DNA of 64,000 bases from VRUE01 sp963812335 (GTDB lineage Bacteria > Actinomycetota > Thermoleophilia > Solirubrobacterales > 70-9), in the NCBI GenBank assembly GCA_963812335.1, contig CAWEUU010000003.1, positions 1-64,000 on the forward strand, written 5' to 3'. A model generated the notes under the pieces. The model was not told the DNA's origin and searched no databases. It saw only the letters and a program-made list of their open reading frames with translations. Position 1 is the first letter of the stretch. The number at the start of each line of letters is the position of its first letter. Positions 23,914 through 32,492 of this stretch are shown here, in pieces. Position numbers and translations under genes: made by a program.

Positions 23914-26900
23914 ATGTCAGAACGCGATTACCTAGCCGCAGGCAGGGAGCGCGTCGTCGTCTTCGACGGCGGCATGGGCGCGACCCTGGAGCAGTTCGAC
24001 CTGACCCAGGACGATTACGGCGGACTCGAGGGCAAATGCCACGAGGCGCTCGTGCTCAACCGCCCTGACGTGATCGAGGGCGTGCACAGCTCGATGCTGG
24101 AGGCCGGCGCCGAGGTGGTCGAGACCGACAGCTTCCAGGGCTCGCGGCTGAAGCTCGAGGAGTGGGGGCTGGGCGAGCACACGCACGAGGTCAACCTGAA
24201 GGCGGCGCAGATCGCCCGCAGGGCGGCGGGCGAAGAGCGCTTCGTCGCCGGCTCGATCGGGCCGACCGGGTTCCTGCCCGCCTCAGACGATCCGACCCTG
24301 GGCGACATCTCCTTCCGCAAGCTGGTCGAGATTTTCGCCGAGCAGGCGAAGGGCCTGGTCGAGGGCGGCGCCGACCTGATCATCATCGAGACCGCGCAGG
24401 ACATCCTCGAGGTCAAGGCGGCGGTCTTCGGCGCCCGCGAGGCCTTCGCCGAGACCGGCCGCACGTTGCCGATCCAGACCAGCGTCAGCCTGCTGCCCCA
24501 GGGCGGCAAGATGCTGCTCGGCACCGACATCCAGGCGGTGCTGACGACGCTGGCGGCGCTCGACGTCGACGTGATCGGGCTCAACTGCTCGACCGGCCCG
24601 GAGGACATGCGCGACGCGATCCGCTATCTCGGCGAGAGCAGCCCGCTGCCCGTGCACTGCATCCCCAACGCCGGACTGCCGCTGCAGGGCCCCGACGGCG
24701 AGACCATCTTCCCGGAAGACCCCGAGCCGCTGGCGGCGACGCTGCGCGAGTTCGTCGAGCGCTACGGCGTGGGGATCGTCGGTGGCTGCTGCGGCACGAC
24801 TCCGGAGCACATCGCCGCGATCGCCGAGCGGGTCGACGGCCTCGTTCCCGGCGAGCGCCCCGCGCCGGGGCAGATCCAGGTCTCCTCGATGATGACCGCG
24901 ACGCCGCTCGTGCAGGAGCCGCGCCCGACCCTGGTCGGCGAGCGGGTCAACTCACAGGGCTCGAAAAAGGCCAAGGAACTGCTGCTCGCCGACGATTACG
25001 ACGGCCTGCTGCAGGTCGCCGAGGACCAGGTCGAGGGTGGTGCCCACGTGCTCGACCTCTGCGTCGCGCTGACCGAGCGCGAGGACGAGGACGTGCAGAT
25101 GGCGACCGTGGCCGAGCGCGTCTCACTGACGCAGCCGGCGCCGATCCAGGTCGACTCGACCGAGCCCGGGGTGATCGAGGCGGCGCTGGAGAAGATCCCC
25201 GGCCGGGCGATCGTCAACTCGATCAACCTCGAGGCGGGCGAGGACAAGGCCGACGTCGTCGTGCCGATCGCGGTCGCCCACGGCGCGGCGCTGATCGCGC
25301 TGACGATCGACGAGGTCGGGATGGCGAAGACGGCAGAGCGCAAGGTCGAGATCGCCAAGCGGCTGCGTGAGATCGCCTGCGAGCGACACGGCCTCGACCC
25401 CGAGGCACTGATCTTCGACGCGCTCACTTTCACCCTGACCACCGGCGATGAGGAGTGGCGGCCCTCGGCGACCGAGACGATCGAGGGGATCCGCCGGATC
25501 AAGGCCGAGATCCCCGGCGTCAAGACCTCGCTCGGCGTCTCCAACGTCTCCTTCGGCGTCGGCCAGCCCGCCCGCGCCGTGCTCAATTCGGTCTTCCTGC
25601 ACCACTGCGTCGAGGCCGGGCTCGACCTGGCGATGGTCAATCCGAACCACATCACGCCCTACTCGGAGATCAGCGAGGAGGAGCGCGAGCTGACCGACGA
25701 CCTCGTCTTCGACCGGCGCGAGGACGCGCTCGAGCGCTTCATCGCCCACTTCGAGTCCAAGGGCGAGGAGGAGGCCGAGGAGGCCGGCGACCCGACCGAG
25801 GGCATGGAGCCCGAGGAGGCGCTGCACTGGCACATCCTGCGCCGCAAGAAGGACGGCGTCGAGGAGTGGATCGATCGTTCGAACGAGAAGATCGGCGCGG
25901 TGCCGACGCTGAACGAGGTGCTGCTGCCGGCGATGAAAGAGGTCGGCGACAAATTCGGCGCCGGCGAACTGATCCTGCCCTTCGTGCTGCAGTCGGCAGA
26001 AGTGATGAAGCGGGCCGTGGCGCGGCTGGAGAACTACCTCGACCGGATCGAGGGTCACAGCAAGGGCAAGGTCGTGATCGCGACCGTGTTCGGCGACGTG
26101 CACGACATCGGCAAGTCGCTGGTCAACACGATCCTCACCAACAACGGCTACACCGTGGTCGACCTCGGCAAGCAGGTGCCGGTGGAGACGATCATCGAGG
26201 CCGCGGTCGAGAACGAGGCCGATGCGATCGGGCTCTCGGCGCTGCTCGTCTCGACCTCCAAGCAGATGCCGATCTGCATCCAGGAGCTGCACCAGCGCGG
26301 GCTCGAGTTCCCGGTGCTGATCGGCGGCGCCGCGATCAACCGAGACTTCGGCCGGCGTACCCTCTACCCGGGCGGCAGGGACTCCGACGAGGTCTACGAG
26401 CCCGGTGTCTTCTACTGCAAGGACGCCTTCCAGGGGCTCGACACGATGGACGCGCTGGTCGACGAGGAGGCGCGCGCGGCGCTGGTCGAGCGGATGCGGG
26501 GCGAGGCTCAGGAGCTGCGCGAGAAGCCGGTAGAGGTGGACGACGCGCCGCCGACCACGGACGCGAGCGTGCGCTCGCCGGCGCGCACCGACACCCCGGT
26601 GCCGGAGCCGCCCTTCGAGGGTGTGCGCGAGATCGACATCGACCTCGACGAGGTCTTCCCGTACCTGGACCGCCACGTGCTGTTCAAGCTGCACTGGGGC
26701 GGCAAAGGCGTCAAGGGCGAGGCCTGGCGCAAACTGATCGAGGGCGACGGCGACGAGGAGGGCTTCGCGCCGCGCCTGGAGCGGATGTGGCGCGAGCAGG
26801 ACTACCTCAATCCGCGCGCCCGGCTCGGCTACTTCCCCTGCAACTCGGAGGGCAACGAGCTGATTGTCTTCGACCCCGAGGACCCCGAGCGCGAGCTCGA

Positions 26901-27447
26901 GCGGCTGACGTTTCCCCGCCAGCCCAGGCACGACCGCATCTGCCTCGCCGACTTCTACCGGCCGCTGGACAGCGGTGAGCGCGACGTCGTCGCCCTGCAG
27001 GGCGTCACCGTCGGCCCCGAGGTGACCGAGCTGATCGAGCGCCTCGAGGGCGAAGGCGAGTTCGCCGAGCAACTCTTCGTGCACGGGCTCGGCGTGCAGG
27101 CGGCCGAGGGCCTGGCCGAGTGGCTGCACTCCGACGTGCGCCGCGGGCTCGGCATCGACACCGACCAGGGCCGCCGCTACTCCTGGGGCTACCCCGCCTG
27201 CCCGGACCAGTCCGAGCACGAGAAGGTCTGGCGCCTGCTCGACCTGGGAGAAATTGGCATGAGCCTCTCCGACGGCTTCGCGGTGATGCCCGAGCAGTCG
27301 ACCGTGGCGATCGTCGCCCACCATCCCCAGGCCGTCTATTTCGGCATGAAGTCCGGCAAGCTCCCCGAGGACAAGTCCCCAGACGAGCTGATCGCCGGCA
27401 CCGACCGCGGCGGCGAGCTGCCGAGCGAGCGCGAGCCGGTGAGTTGA
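23914..27447 (+). CDS. metH: Cobalamin-dependent methionine synthase (MetH)
   Basis: A 1177-aa full-length MetH, transferring methyl from 5-methyl-THF to homocysteine through cobalamin. Domains: homocysteine/zinc (~1-325, zinc ligands in GLNCSTG and GGCCGT ~290-295), pterin-binding (~335-600), B12 cap and binding (~640-880, axial His in GDVHDIGKSLVNTIL at ~730), an acidic linker (~880-905) and the SAM/activation domain (~905-1177, YSWGYPACPDQSEHEKVW). The ATG lies 9 nt after TAGCCT. The gene ends at a large inverted repeat that overlaps its stop codon. Confidence 0.97.
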   Translation: MSERDYLAAGRERVVVFDGGMGATLEQFDLTQDDYGGLEGKCHEALVLNRPDVIEGVHSSMLEAGAEVVETDSFQGSRLKLEEWGLGEHTHEVNLKAAQIARRAAGEERFVAGSIGPTGFLPASDDPTLGDISFRKLVEIFAEQAKGLVEGGADLIIIETAQDILEVKAAVFGAREAFAETGRTLPIQTSVSLLPQGGKMLLGTDIQAVLTTLAALDVDVIGLNCSTGPEDMRDAIRYLGESSPLPVHCIPNAGLPLQGPDGETIFPEDPEPLAATLREFVERYGVGIVGGCCGTTPEHIAAIAERVDGLVPGERPAPGQIQVSSMMTATPLVQEPRPTLVGERVNSQGSKKAKELLLADDYDGLLQVAEDQVEGGAHVLDLCVALTEREDEDVQMATVAERVSLTQPAPIQVDSTEPGVIEAALEKIPGRAIVNSINLEAGEDKADVVVPIAVAHGAALIALTIDEVGMAKTAERKVEIAKRLREIACERHGLDPEALIFDALTFTLTTGDEEWRPSATETIEGIRRIKAEIPGVKTSLGVSNVSFGVGQPARAVLNSVFLHHCVEAGLDLAMVNPNHITPYSEISEEERELTDDLVFDRREDALERFIAHFESKGEEEAEEAGDPTEGMEPEEALHWHILRRKKDGVEEWIDRSNEKIGAVPTLNEVLLPAMKEVGDKFGAGELILPFVLQSAEVMKRAVARLENYLDRIEGHSKGKVVIATVFGDVHDIGKSLVNTILTNNGYTVVDLGKQVPVETIIEAAVENEADAIGLSALLVSTSKQMPICIQELHQRGLEFPVLIGGAAINRDFGRRTLYPGGRDSDEVYEPGVFYCKDAFQGLDTMDALVDEEARAALVERMRGEAQELREKPVEVDDAPPTTDASVRSPARTDTPVPEPPFEGVREIDIDLDEVFPYLDRHVLFKLHWGGKGVKGEAWRKLIEGDGDEEGFAPRLERMWREQDYLNPRARLGYFPCNSEGNELIVFDPEDPERELERLTFPRQPRHDRICLADFYRPLDSGERDVVALQGVTVGPEVTELIERLEGEGEFAEQLFVHGLGVQAAEGLAEWLHSDVRRGLGIDTDQGRRYSWGYPACPDQSEHEKVWRLLDLGEIGMSLSDGFAVMPEQSTVAIVAHHPQAVYFGMKSGKLPEDKSPDELIAGTDRGGELPSEREPVS

Positions 27448-27548
27448 GGAGCCGGATGTCCTCCGCCGGAGGCCGTCGCGCAGCTGGTCGCTTTGCCTGC
27501 TTCGGATCGTCTGTCCCGGAGCCTCCGGCGGAGGACATCCGGCTCCTC
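27446..27548. repeat. 103-bp element bounded by perfect 27-bp inverted repeats
   Basis: Arms 27446-27472 and 27522-27548 are perfect reverse complements; one more pair (27473/27521) extends the stem to 28 bp. The loop is 48 nt. Each arm contains the self-complementary CCTCCGCCGGAGG. The left arm includes the last two bases of the metH stop. The element sits between metH and tRNA-Gln. It could be a large terminator, but the long loop and lack of a U-tract look more like a miniature palindromic repeat. Confidence 0.8.
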
Positions 27549-27569
27549 CTTCTAAGCTGGTAGGGCCTT

Positions 27570-27640
27570 GGGGAGTGGTGTAATCGGCAACACTCGGCAC
27601 TTTGGATGCCGCATTCCCGGTTCAAGTCCGGGCTCCCCAG
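27570..27640 (+). tRNA. tRNA-Gln (TTG)
   Basis: A 71-nt cloverleaf. Acceptor TGGGGAG pairs with CTCCCCA, D-arm GTGT/ACAC, anticodon stem CGGCA/TGCCG with loop CTTTGGA (anticodon TTG), T-arm CCCGG/CCGGG with TTCAAGT. Discriminator G; CCA is not encoded. Confidence 0.96.
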
Positions 27641-27671
27641 TCTCGTCCGAGCGTGGGACTAGGGTCGGTTC

Positions 27672-28241
27672 ATGGAGATGGGTGGAGCGGCTTTGGATCC
27701 GGAAGTGCGTGAGGGGCTGCGGCGTGGCTGGAAGACGCTGATGGCGGTCGGGGTGATTGCGATCTTCGTCGGCTGCGTGGCGATTCTCGTCCCCGCCGTC
27801 GCGTCGGTCGCGACCGCGATCTTCATCGGCTGGATCCTGATCATCGCGGGCGCCTTCCTTATCGCCGGCGCCTTCGCGGCGCAGACGGTCGGCTCGGTCG
27901 TGCTGCGTCTGATCTGGGCGCTGCTCACGGTCATTGTCGGCCTCTACCTGATAGTCGAACCCGACAGTGGCACGCTCACGCTGACCCTGGTGCTCGGCCT
28001 CTACTTCCTCTTCATGGGCATCACCCGGATCGCCGTCGCCTTCGCCGGCCGTGGACAACAGGGCGCCGGCCTGGTCGGCCTCAGCGGCGTCGCCGGCCTG
28101 CTCGTCGGCATTCTCATCCTCGCCAAGCTCCCCGAGAGCTCCGACTGGGCGATCGGCCTGCTCGTAGGCATAGACCTGATCTTCGCCGGCTGGACCCTTG
28201 TCTCTGTCGCCCTGGTCGGCAAAGACCTCTCACGCACCTAG
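27672..28241 (+). CDS. HdeD family (DUF308) membrane protein
   Basis: A 189-aa protein with six hydrophobic segments in three hairpins (first: WKTLMAVGVIAIFVGCVAIL), the layout of HdeD/DUF308 proteins. HdeD is linked to acid resistance in enterobacteria; the function elsewhere is unknown. TAGGGT lies 6 nt before the ATG, so the mRNA may be leaderless. Confidence 0.85.
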   Translation: MEMGGAALDPEVREGLRRGWKTLMAVGVIAIFVGCVAILVPAVASVATAIFIGWILIIAGAFLIAGAFAAQTVGSVVLRLIWALLTVIVGLYLIVEPDSGTLTLTLVLGLYFLFMGITRIAVAFAGRGQQGAGLVGLSGVAGLLVGILILAKLPESSDWAIGLLVGIDLIFAGWTLVSVALVGKDLSRT

Positions 28242-28269
28242 TGCGGCAGCAGGCCGGGCGCTCCACAAC

Positions 28270-28275
28270 TACGAT
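28270..28275 (+). promoter_or_regulatory. -10-like TACGAT before glmU
   Basis: TACGAT ends 6 nt before the GTG start of glmU, with no SD sequence between; a probable leaderless promoter for glmU-prs. Confidence 0.4.
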
Positions 28276-28281
28276 TCAGCG

Positions 28282-29673
28282 GTGAGCTCGCCCCTGGTGT
28301 TGGTAATGGCGGCCGGTGAGGGCACCCGCATGCGCTCGAGCCTGCCGAAGATGCTCCATCCCGTCTGCGGGCGGCCGATGGTCGCCTGGCCGATCCTCGC
28401 TGCGCGCGAGGCCGGCGCCGGAAAGGTGGCGACAATTGTCTCCCCCGGCCGCGACATCTCGGCGGGGTTCCCCGGCGAGGTCGAGACCGTCGTCCAGCCC
28501 GAGGCCGACGGCACCGGCGGCGCCGTGCGCGCCGCCCTGCCGCTGATCGAGGAAGCAGAGTCGGTTCTGGTCCTCTCCGGCGACCATCCCCTGATTTCGG
28601 CTGAGGTCATCGCCGGCTTTCTCTCTGCGCACACATCCTCGGGCGCGGCGGCCACCGTGATGACGATCGAGCTCGACGATCCCGGATCCTACGGCCGGGT
28701 CGTCCGTGCCGAGGGCGGATCGGTCGAGCGCGTGGTCGAGGCGAAAGCCGAGGGCGACGCAAGCTCCGAGGAGTTGGCGATCCGCGAGATCAACGCCGGC
28801 ACCTACGCATTCGAGGCAGGCCCGCTCGCGGCCGCGCTCCGGGGCCTCTCCAACGACAACGCCCAGGGCGAGTACTACCTGCCCGACGTCTTCCCGGCGC
28901 TGCGCGAGGCGGGCCACTCGGTCGCCGCCCACCTCTCCGACGACCTCGCAGTGACGATGGGCGTCAACAATCGCGCCGAGCTGGCCGCGGTCGAGGCCGA
29001 GGCCCGCCGTCGCATCCTCGTCCGCCACATGCATGCGGGCGTCACCGTCGTCGACCCCGCCAGCACCTGGGTCGATGCCGGCGTCGAGATCGCCGCCGAC
29101 GCCCGGATCGAGCCCGGCACCAGCCTGCGCGGCGCCAGCGCGATCGGCGCCGGCTCGGTCGTCGGCCCGCTGACCACGCTGACCGACACCCGGATCGGCG
29201 AGAACGTCGCCGTGCCGCACTCCTACCTGGTCGAGTGCGCGGTCGAAGACGGTTGCAGCGTCGGCCCCTTCGCCTACCTGCGCCCGGACGCCCGCCTCGG
29301 GCGGGGCGCCAAGGCGGGCAGCTTCGTCGAGGTCAAGAACTCGACCCTGGGGGAGGGGGCCAAGGTCCCGCACCTTGCCTACGTCGGCGACGCAGATGTC
29401 GGCGCCGGCAGCAACCTCGGCGCCGGCACGATCACGGCCAACTACGACGGTTCCCGCAAGCACCGCACGACGATCGGCCGCGACGTGCGGATCGGCGTTG
29501 ACACGATGTTGATCGCGCCGGTAGAAGTCGGGGACGCCGCCTACACTGGCGCTGGAGCTGTGATCAAGCAGGACGTGCCCGAGGGGGCACTGGCGGTGAG
29601 CGAGAACGACCAGAGGAACATCGAGGGTTACGCGGAGCGCAAAGCTGCCAACGCCCAAGAGGAGGATTCGTGA
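28282..29673 (+). CDS. glmU: Bifunctional GlcNAc-1-P uridyltransferase / GlcN-1-P acetyltransferase (GlmU)
   Basis: A 463-aa enzyme making UDP-GlcNAc for peptidoglycan. The N-terminal pyrophosphorylase has VMAAGEGTRMRSSLPK and EADGTGGAVRAAL. The C-terminal left-handed beta-helix acetyltransferase has RPDARLGRGAKAGSFVEVK, PHLAYVGDADVG and NYDGSRKHRTTIG. I start at GTG 28282 (VSSPLVLVMAAG), where the family begins. The stop overlaps the prs start by 4 bp (GTGA). Confidence 0.96.
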   Translation: MSSPLVLVMAAGEGTRMRSSLPKMLHPVCGRPMVAWPILAAREAGAGKVATIVSPGRDISAGFPGEVETVVQPEADGTGGAVRAALPLIEEAESVLVLSGDHPLISAEVIAGFLSAHTSSGAAATVMTIELDDPGSYGRVVRAEGGSVERVVEAKAEGDASSEELAIREINAGTYAFEAGPLAAALRGLSNDNAQGEYYLPDVFPALREAGHSVAAHLSDDLAVTMGVNNRAELAAVEAEARRRILVRHMHAGVTVVDPASTWVDAGVEIAADARIEPGTSLRGASAIGAGSVVGPLTTLTDTRIGENVAVPHSYLVECAVEDGCSVGPFAYLRPDARLGRGAKAGSFVEVKNSTLGEGAKVPHLAYVGDADVGAGSNLGAGTITANYDGSRKHRTTIGRDVRIGVDTMLIAPVEVGDAAYTGAGAVIKQDVPEGALAVSENDQRNIEGYAERKAANAQEEDS

Positions 29674-30716
29674 GCACGATCGAGCAACGCCCCGAGACGG
29701 CCCCCGGCACCGCGCCGACCGCTATCTCGCACGACTACTCGAAGCGGATGATGGTCTTCGGCGGCCGCGGCTCGATGGAGCTCGCCGCCAAGGTCGCCGG
29801 CAAGCTCGACCTCGACCTCGGCCAGGTGACGTTGAAGACCTTCGCCAACGGCGAGGTCTACTGCCGCTACGAGGAGTCGATCCGCGGCGCCGACGTCTTC
29901 ATCGTGCAGTCGACCTGTGCCAACGAGCAGAGCGAGATGACCCCGAACGACGCCCTGGTCGAGTTGCTGACGATGATCGACGCAGCCCAGGGCGCCTCTG
30001 CACACCGGATCATCGCCGTCCTGCCCTGGTACGGCTACGCCCGCCAGGATAAGAAGTCAGCCCCGCGGGAGCCGGTCTCGGCCCGGATCGTCGCCAAGTG
30101 CCTCGAGGGAGTCGGCGTCGACCGCGTCCTCACGATGGACCTGCACGCCGGCCAGGTGCAGGGCTTCTTCCACGTCCCGGTCGACCACATGACGGCGATG
30201 CCGATGCTGACCCAGTGGTTCGCCGACCAGGAACTGAGCGAGGAGCTGGTGATCGTCTCGCCGGATGCCGGCCGGGTGAAGACGGCGCGCAACTTCGCCC
30301 GCCGCATCGGCACCCACTGGGCGGTGATGGAGAAGGAGCGCCCGGCCCAGCAGGTCGCCGAGATCGGCTACGTCGTCGGTGACGTGAAGGGCAAGACCGC
30401 GGTCCTGGTCGACGACATGATCGACACTGCGGGGACGCTCTGCGCCGCCGCTCAGACCGTGCTCGACGAGGGCGCCGCCCGGGTAATCGCGTGCGCGACG
30501 CACGGCGTCTTCTCCGGCCCGGCCTTCGAGCGGCTCGCCTACGAGAACTCGAAGATCGAGCGCATCGTCGTCACCGACACGATCCCGCTGCGCCCCGGCG
30601 CACCGGACAACATCACCGTGCTCTCAACCGCCGGCACCTTCGCCGACTCGATCCGCCGCATCTTCACCGACGACTCGGTGTCGGAGATATTCGCGGGAGA
30701 GAATCAACTCTTTTGA
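29670..30716 (+). CDS. prs: Ribose-phosphate pyrophosphokinase (PRPP synthetase)
   Basis: A 348-aa PRPP synthetase, supplying PRPP for purine, pyrimidine, His and Trp synthesis. Features: FANGEVYCRYEESIRG, MDLHAGQVQGFF, the PRPP-binding loop AVLVDDMIDTAGTLC and SDDSVSEIF at the end. It has an extra ~25-residue N-terminus (TIEQRPETAPGTAPTA). It is coupled to glmU by a 4-bp overlap, a common gene order in Gram-positive bacteria. Confidence 0.96.
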   Translation: MSTIEQRPETAPGTAPTAISHDYSKRMMVFGGRGSMELAAKVAGKLDLDLGQVTLKTFANGEVYCRYEESIRGADVFIVQSTCANEQSEMTPNDALVELLTMIDAAQGASAHRIIAVLPWYGYARQDKKSAPREPVSARIVAKCLEGVGVDRVLTMDLHAGQVQGFFHVPVDHMTAMPMLTQWFADQELSEELVIVSPDAGRVKTARNFARRIGTHWAVMEKERPAQQVAEIGYVVGDVKGKTAVLVDDMIDTAGTLCAAAQTVLDEGAARVIACATHGVFSGPAFERLAYENSKIERIVVTDTIPLRPGAPDNITVLSTAGTFADSIRRIFTDDSVSEIFAGENQLF

Positions 30717-30785
30717 GCGGGCGGCTGCGGCGAGCCCATGGCGTCTGGGCGGCCATGACCGGCGCGCTGACGCCCCTCCCCGACG

Positions 30786-30810
30786 CTCCGCGTAGCGCTG
30801 CTACGCGGAG
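30786..30810. terminator. 11-bp perfect hairpin downstream of prs
   Basis: CTCCGCGTAGC pairs with GCTACGCGGAG around a 3-nt loop, 70 bp after the prs stop and 46 bp before the GDPD ATG. It has no U-tract. It may be a factor-dependent terminator or another small palindromic repeat. Confidence 0.5.
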
Positions 30811-30855
30811 GTCGTCTCGTGACGACATCGCTTGATCCTGACCACCCAGCCATCC

Positions 30856-31578
30856 ATGTCTCGCCTTGCCGACCGCTCTGAACTGCTGAGGATCGGGCAC
30901 AAGGGTGCTGACCTAATTCACCCCGGCAACACCCGGGAGAGTTTTGAAAAGGCGGTTGAGGTGGGGGTGGATGTCATTGAGTTGGATGTCTTGCGACTGC
31001 GGGATGCCGACTCCCCACTCGTCATCGCCCACGATTGGCATGACGCGGAACGGCGCCAGCCGCTGACTTTGGCCGAGGGCCTCGACGCGTTCACCCAGCC
31101 GCCGCTCGACCGGGTCGAGATCGACCTCGACATCAAGCTGCCCGGGAGGGAGGAGGAGATCGTCGATGCGGTGCGCAGCCACGGCCTGCTGAAGCGCTCG
31201 ATGATCTCGACCATGGAGCTCTCGACGATCGCCCGCATCGGCGAGCTGGAGCCCGGCCTGCGGCGCGGCTGGACCTATCCCAAGGTGACCAAGGACTGGG
31301 CCTCGAAGCGCTGGGCGAAGGCACCGATGCTCGCCGCCCTGACCTGGATGCGCCAGCGCCTGCCGGGTCTCGCGGCGGGCGAGTTGCCGAAGCTCGGGGT
31401 CGACGCGATGTGGGTCTACCACCCGCTGGTCAGCCCTCGCCTCGCCCGCATCGCCGAGCTGGCCGAAGTCGAGCTGATCGCCTGGACGGTCGACGACCTC
31501 GCCCGCATGCGCAAGCTCCGCGCCGCCGGCGTCACCGGGATCTGCTCCAACGACCCCCGCCTGTTCGAGCGACTCTGA
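30856..31578 (+). CDS. Glycerophosphodiester phosphodiesterase family protein
   Basis: A 240-aa TIM-barrel GDPD-like enzyme that splits glycerophosphodiesters to glycerol-3-phosphate and an alcohol. It shows IGHKGADLIHPGNTRESF, where the usual HRG-ENT is HKG-GNT, VIELDVLRL, VIAHD and VEIDLDIKLPG. The altered N-T motif (Glu to Gly) could reduce metal binding, so activity is not assured. ATG 30856 is preferred over TTG 30832. It is inserted between prs and rplY relative to the common order. Confidence 0.87.
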   Translation: MSRLADRSELLRIGHKGADLIHPGNTRESFEKAVEVGVDVIELDVLRLRDADSPLVIAHDWHDAERRQPLTLAEGLDAFTQPPLDRVEIDLDIKLPGREEEIVDAVRSHGLLKRSMISTMELSTIARIGELEPGLRRGWTYPKVTKDWASKRWAKAPMLAALTWMRQRLPGLAAGELPKLGVDAMWVYHPLVSPRLARIAELAEVELIAWTVDDLARMRKLRAAGVTGICSNDPRLFERL

Positions 31579-31600
31579 GCAGCTTCCGGGGCCCTGGGGC

Positions 31601-32464
31601 TCAGACGGTGCCCGGGGTCGCCGTCGGCGGAGCGTTGCGGCCGCCGCCTTTGGCCTTCACGGCCGACTCGAGCTCCTCGGCGGTGAAGCCACCGACGGCT
31701 TCGCCGTCGAGCGTGTAGCGGTAGAGGGCGACGCCGAAGATGCCGTTGAGGGCCTGCGACACGAGCAGCGAGATCGCCAGGCCGATCGCACCGATGACGA
31801 CGAGCAGGGCGCCGGCGAAGCTGACCGAGGCCCAGACCAGGATCCCGGCGCCGATCAACAGCGCGCTGGGCAGCATGCCGAGCAGGAAGACGGCTCCGCC
31901 GATCGCGATGTTGCCCGTGATCTGCGCTCCCCAGCGCGATTTGAACAGGCTGGCCGAGCGCTTCAGCGTCTCGAACGGGCCGGTCCCCTCGATCGCGATC
32001 ACCGGCACGGCGAGGAAGGTGACCAGCGACCAGGCCATACCGACGACGCGCGCCGCGATCGTGCCGGCGATGCCGCCCTGGTTTTCGAGCGCGCCCATCA
32101 GCACGCTGATCGCGGTCGAGACCGCGGCCCAGCCGGCGATTTGGCTGAAGCGGCTGCGCGAGACGGCGAGGCCGTCGCTGACAGTGGCCCGCTCGCCGCG
32201 GAAGATCATGTCGGCGGCCGCCGCAAGCCCGACGCTGAAATAGAAGCCGACCAGGCTGAGCACGTAGACGCCGATCACCAGCAGTGGGATCGCGCCGGCC
32301 AGGCTGCCGTCGTCGAGGAAGTACAGCCCCGGACCGAGGAAGACGAATGCGAGCGGGATCGTCGCGAAGGCGCCGTAGAGCGGGAAGCGGAGCAGTTCGC
32401 GGTGCTCGTTCAGCAGTCGCCAGCTCTTCTTGGTCAGCGCCCAACCGCGTTTGATCTTCTTCAT
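31601..32464 (-). CDS. DUF6159-like integral membrane protein
   Basis: A 287-aa protein with six hydrophobic segments beginning after KKIKRGWALTKKSWRLLNEH. The repeated pattern (GWAAVSTAISVLMGALEN, AVPVIAIEGTGPFETLKRSASLFKSRWG) matches uncharacterised DUF6159-type proteins. A GGAGAG RBS lies just before the ATG. It follows the ABC1 kinase by 28 bp, probably in one operon. Confidence 0.75.
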   Translation of the reverse strand: MKKIKRGWALTKKSWRLLNEHRELLRFPLYGAFATIPLAFVFLGPGLYFLDDGSLAGAIPLLVIGVYVLSLVGFYFSVGLAAAADMIFRGERATVSDGLAVSRSRFSQIAGWAAVSTAISVLMGALENQGGIAGTIAARVVGMAWSLVTFLAVPVIAIEGTGPFETLKRSASLFKSRWGAQITGNIAIGGAVFLLGMLPSALLIGAGILVWASVSFAGALLVVIGAIGLAISLLVSQALNGIFGVALYRYTLDGEAVGGFTAEELESAVKAKGGGRNAPPTATPGTV

Positions 32465-32492
32465 CGTCTCTCCGTTCGCTCGTTCGCCTTGT

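Noticed and set aside
25123..27600. 825-codon open frame antisense to metH
   Set aside because: It is a shadow of the codon bias of metH; no motifs, and it crosses the palindrome and tRNA region.
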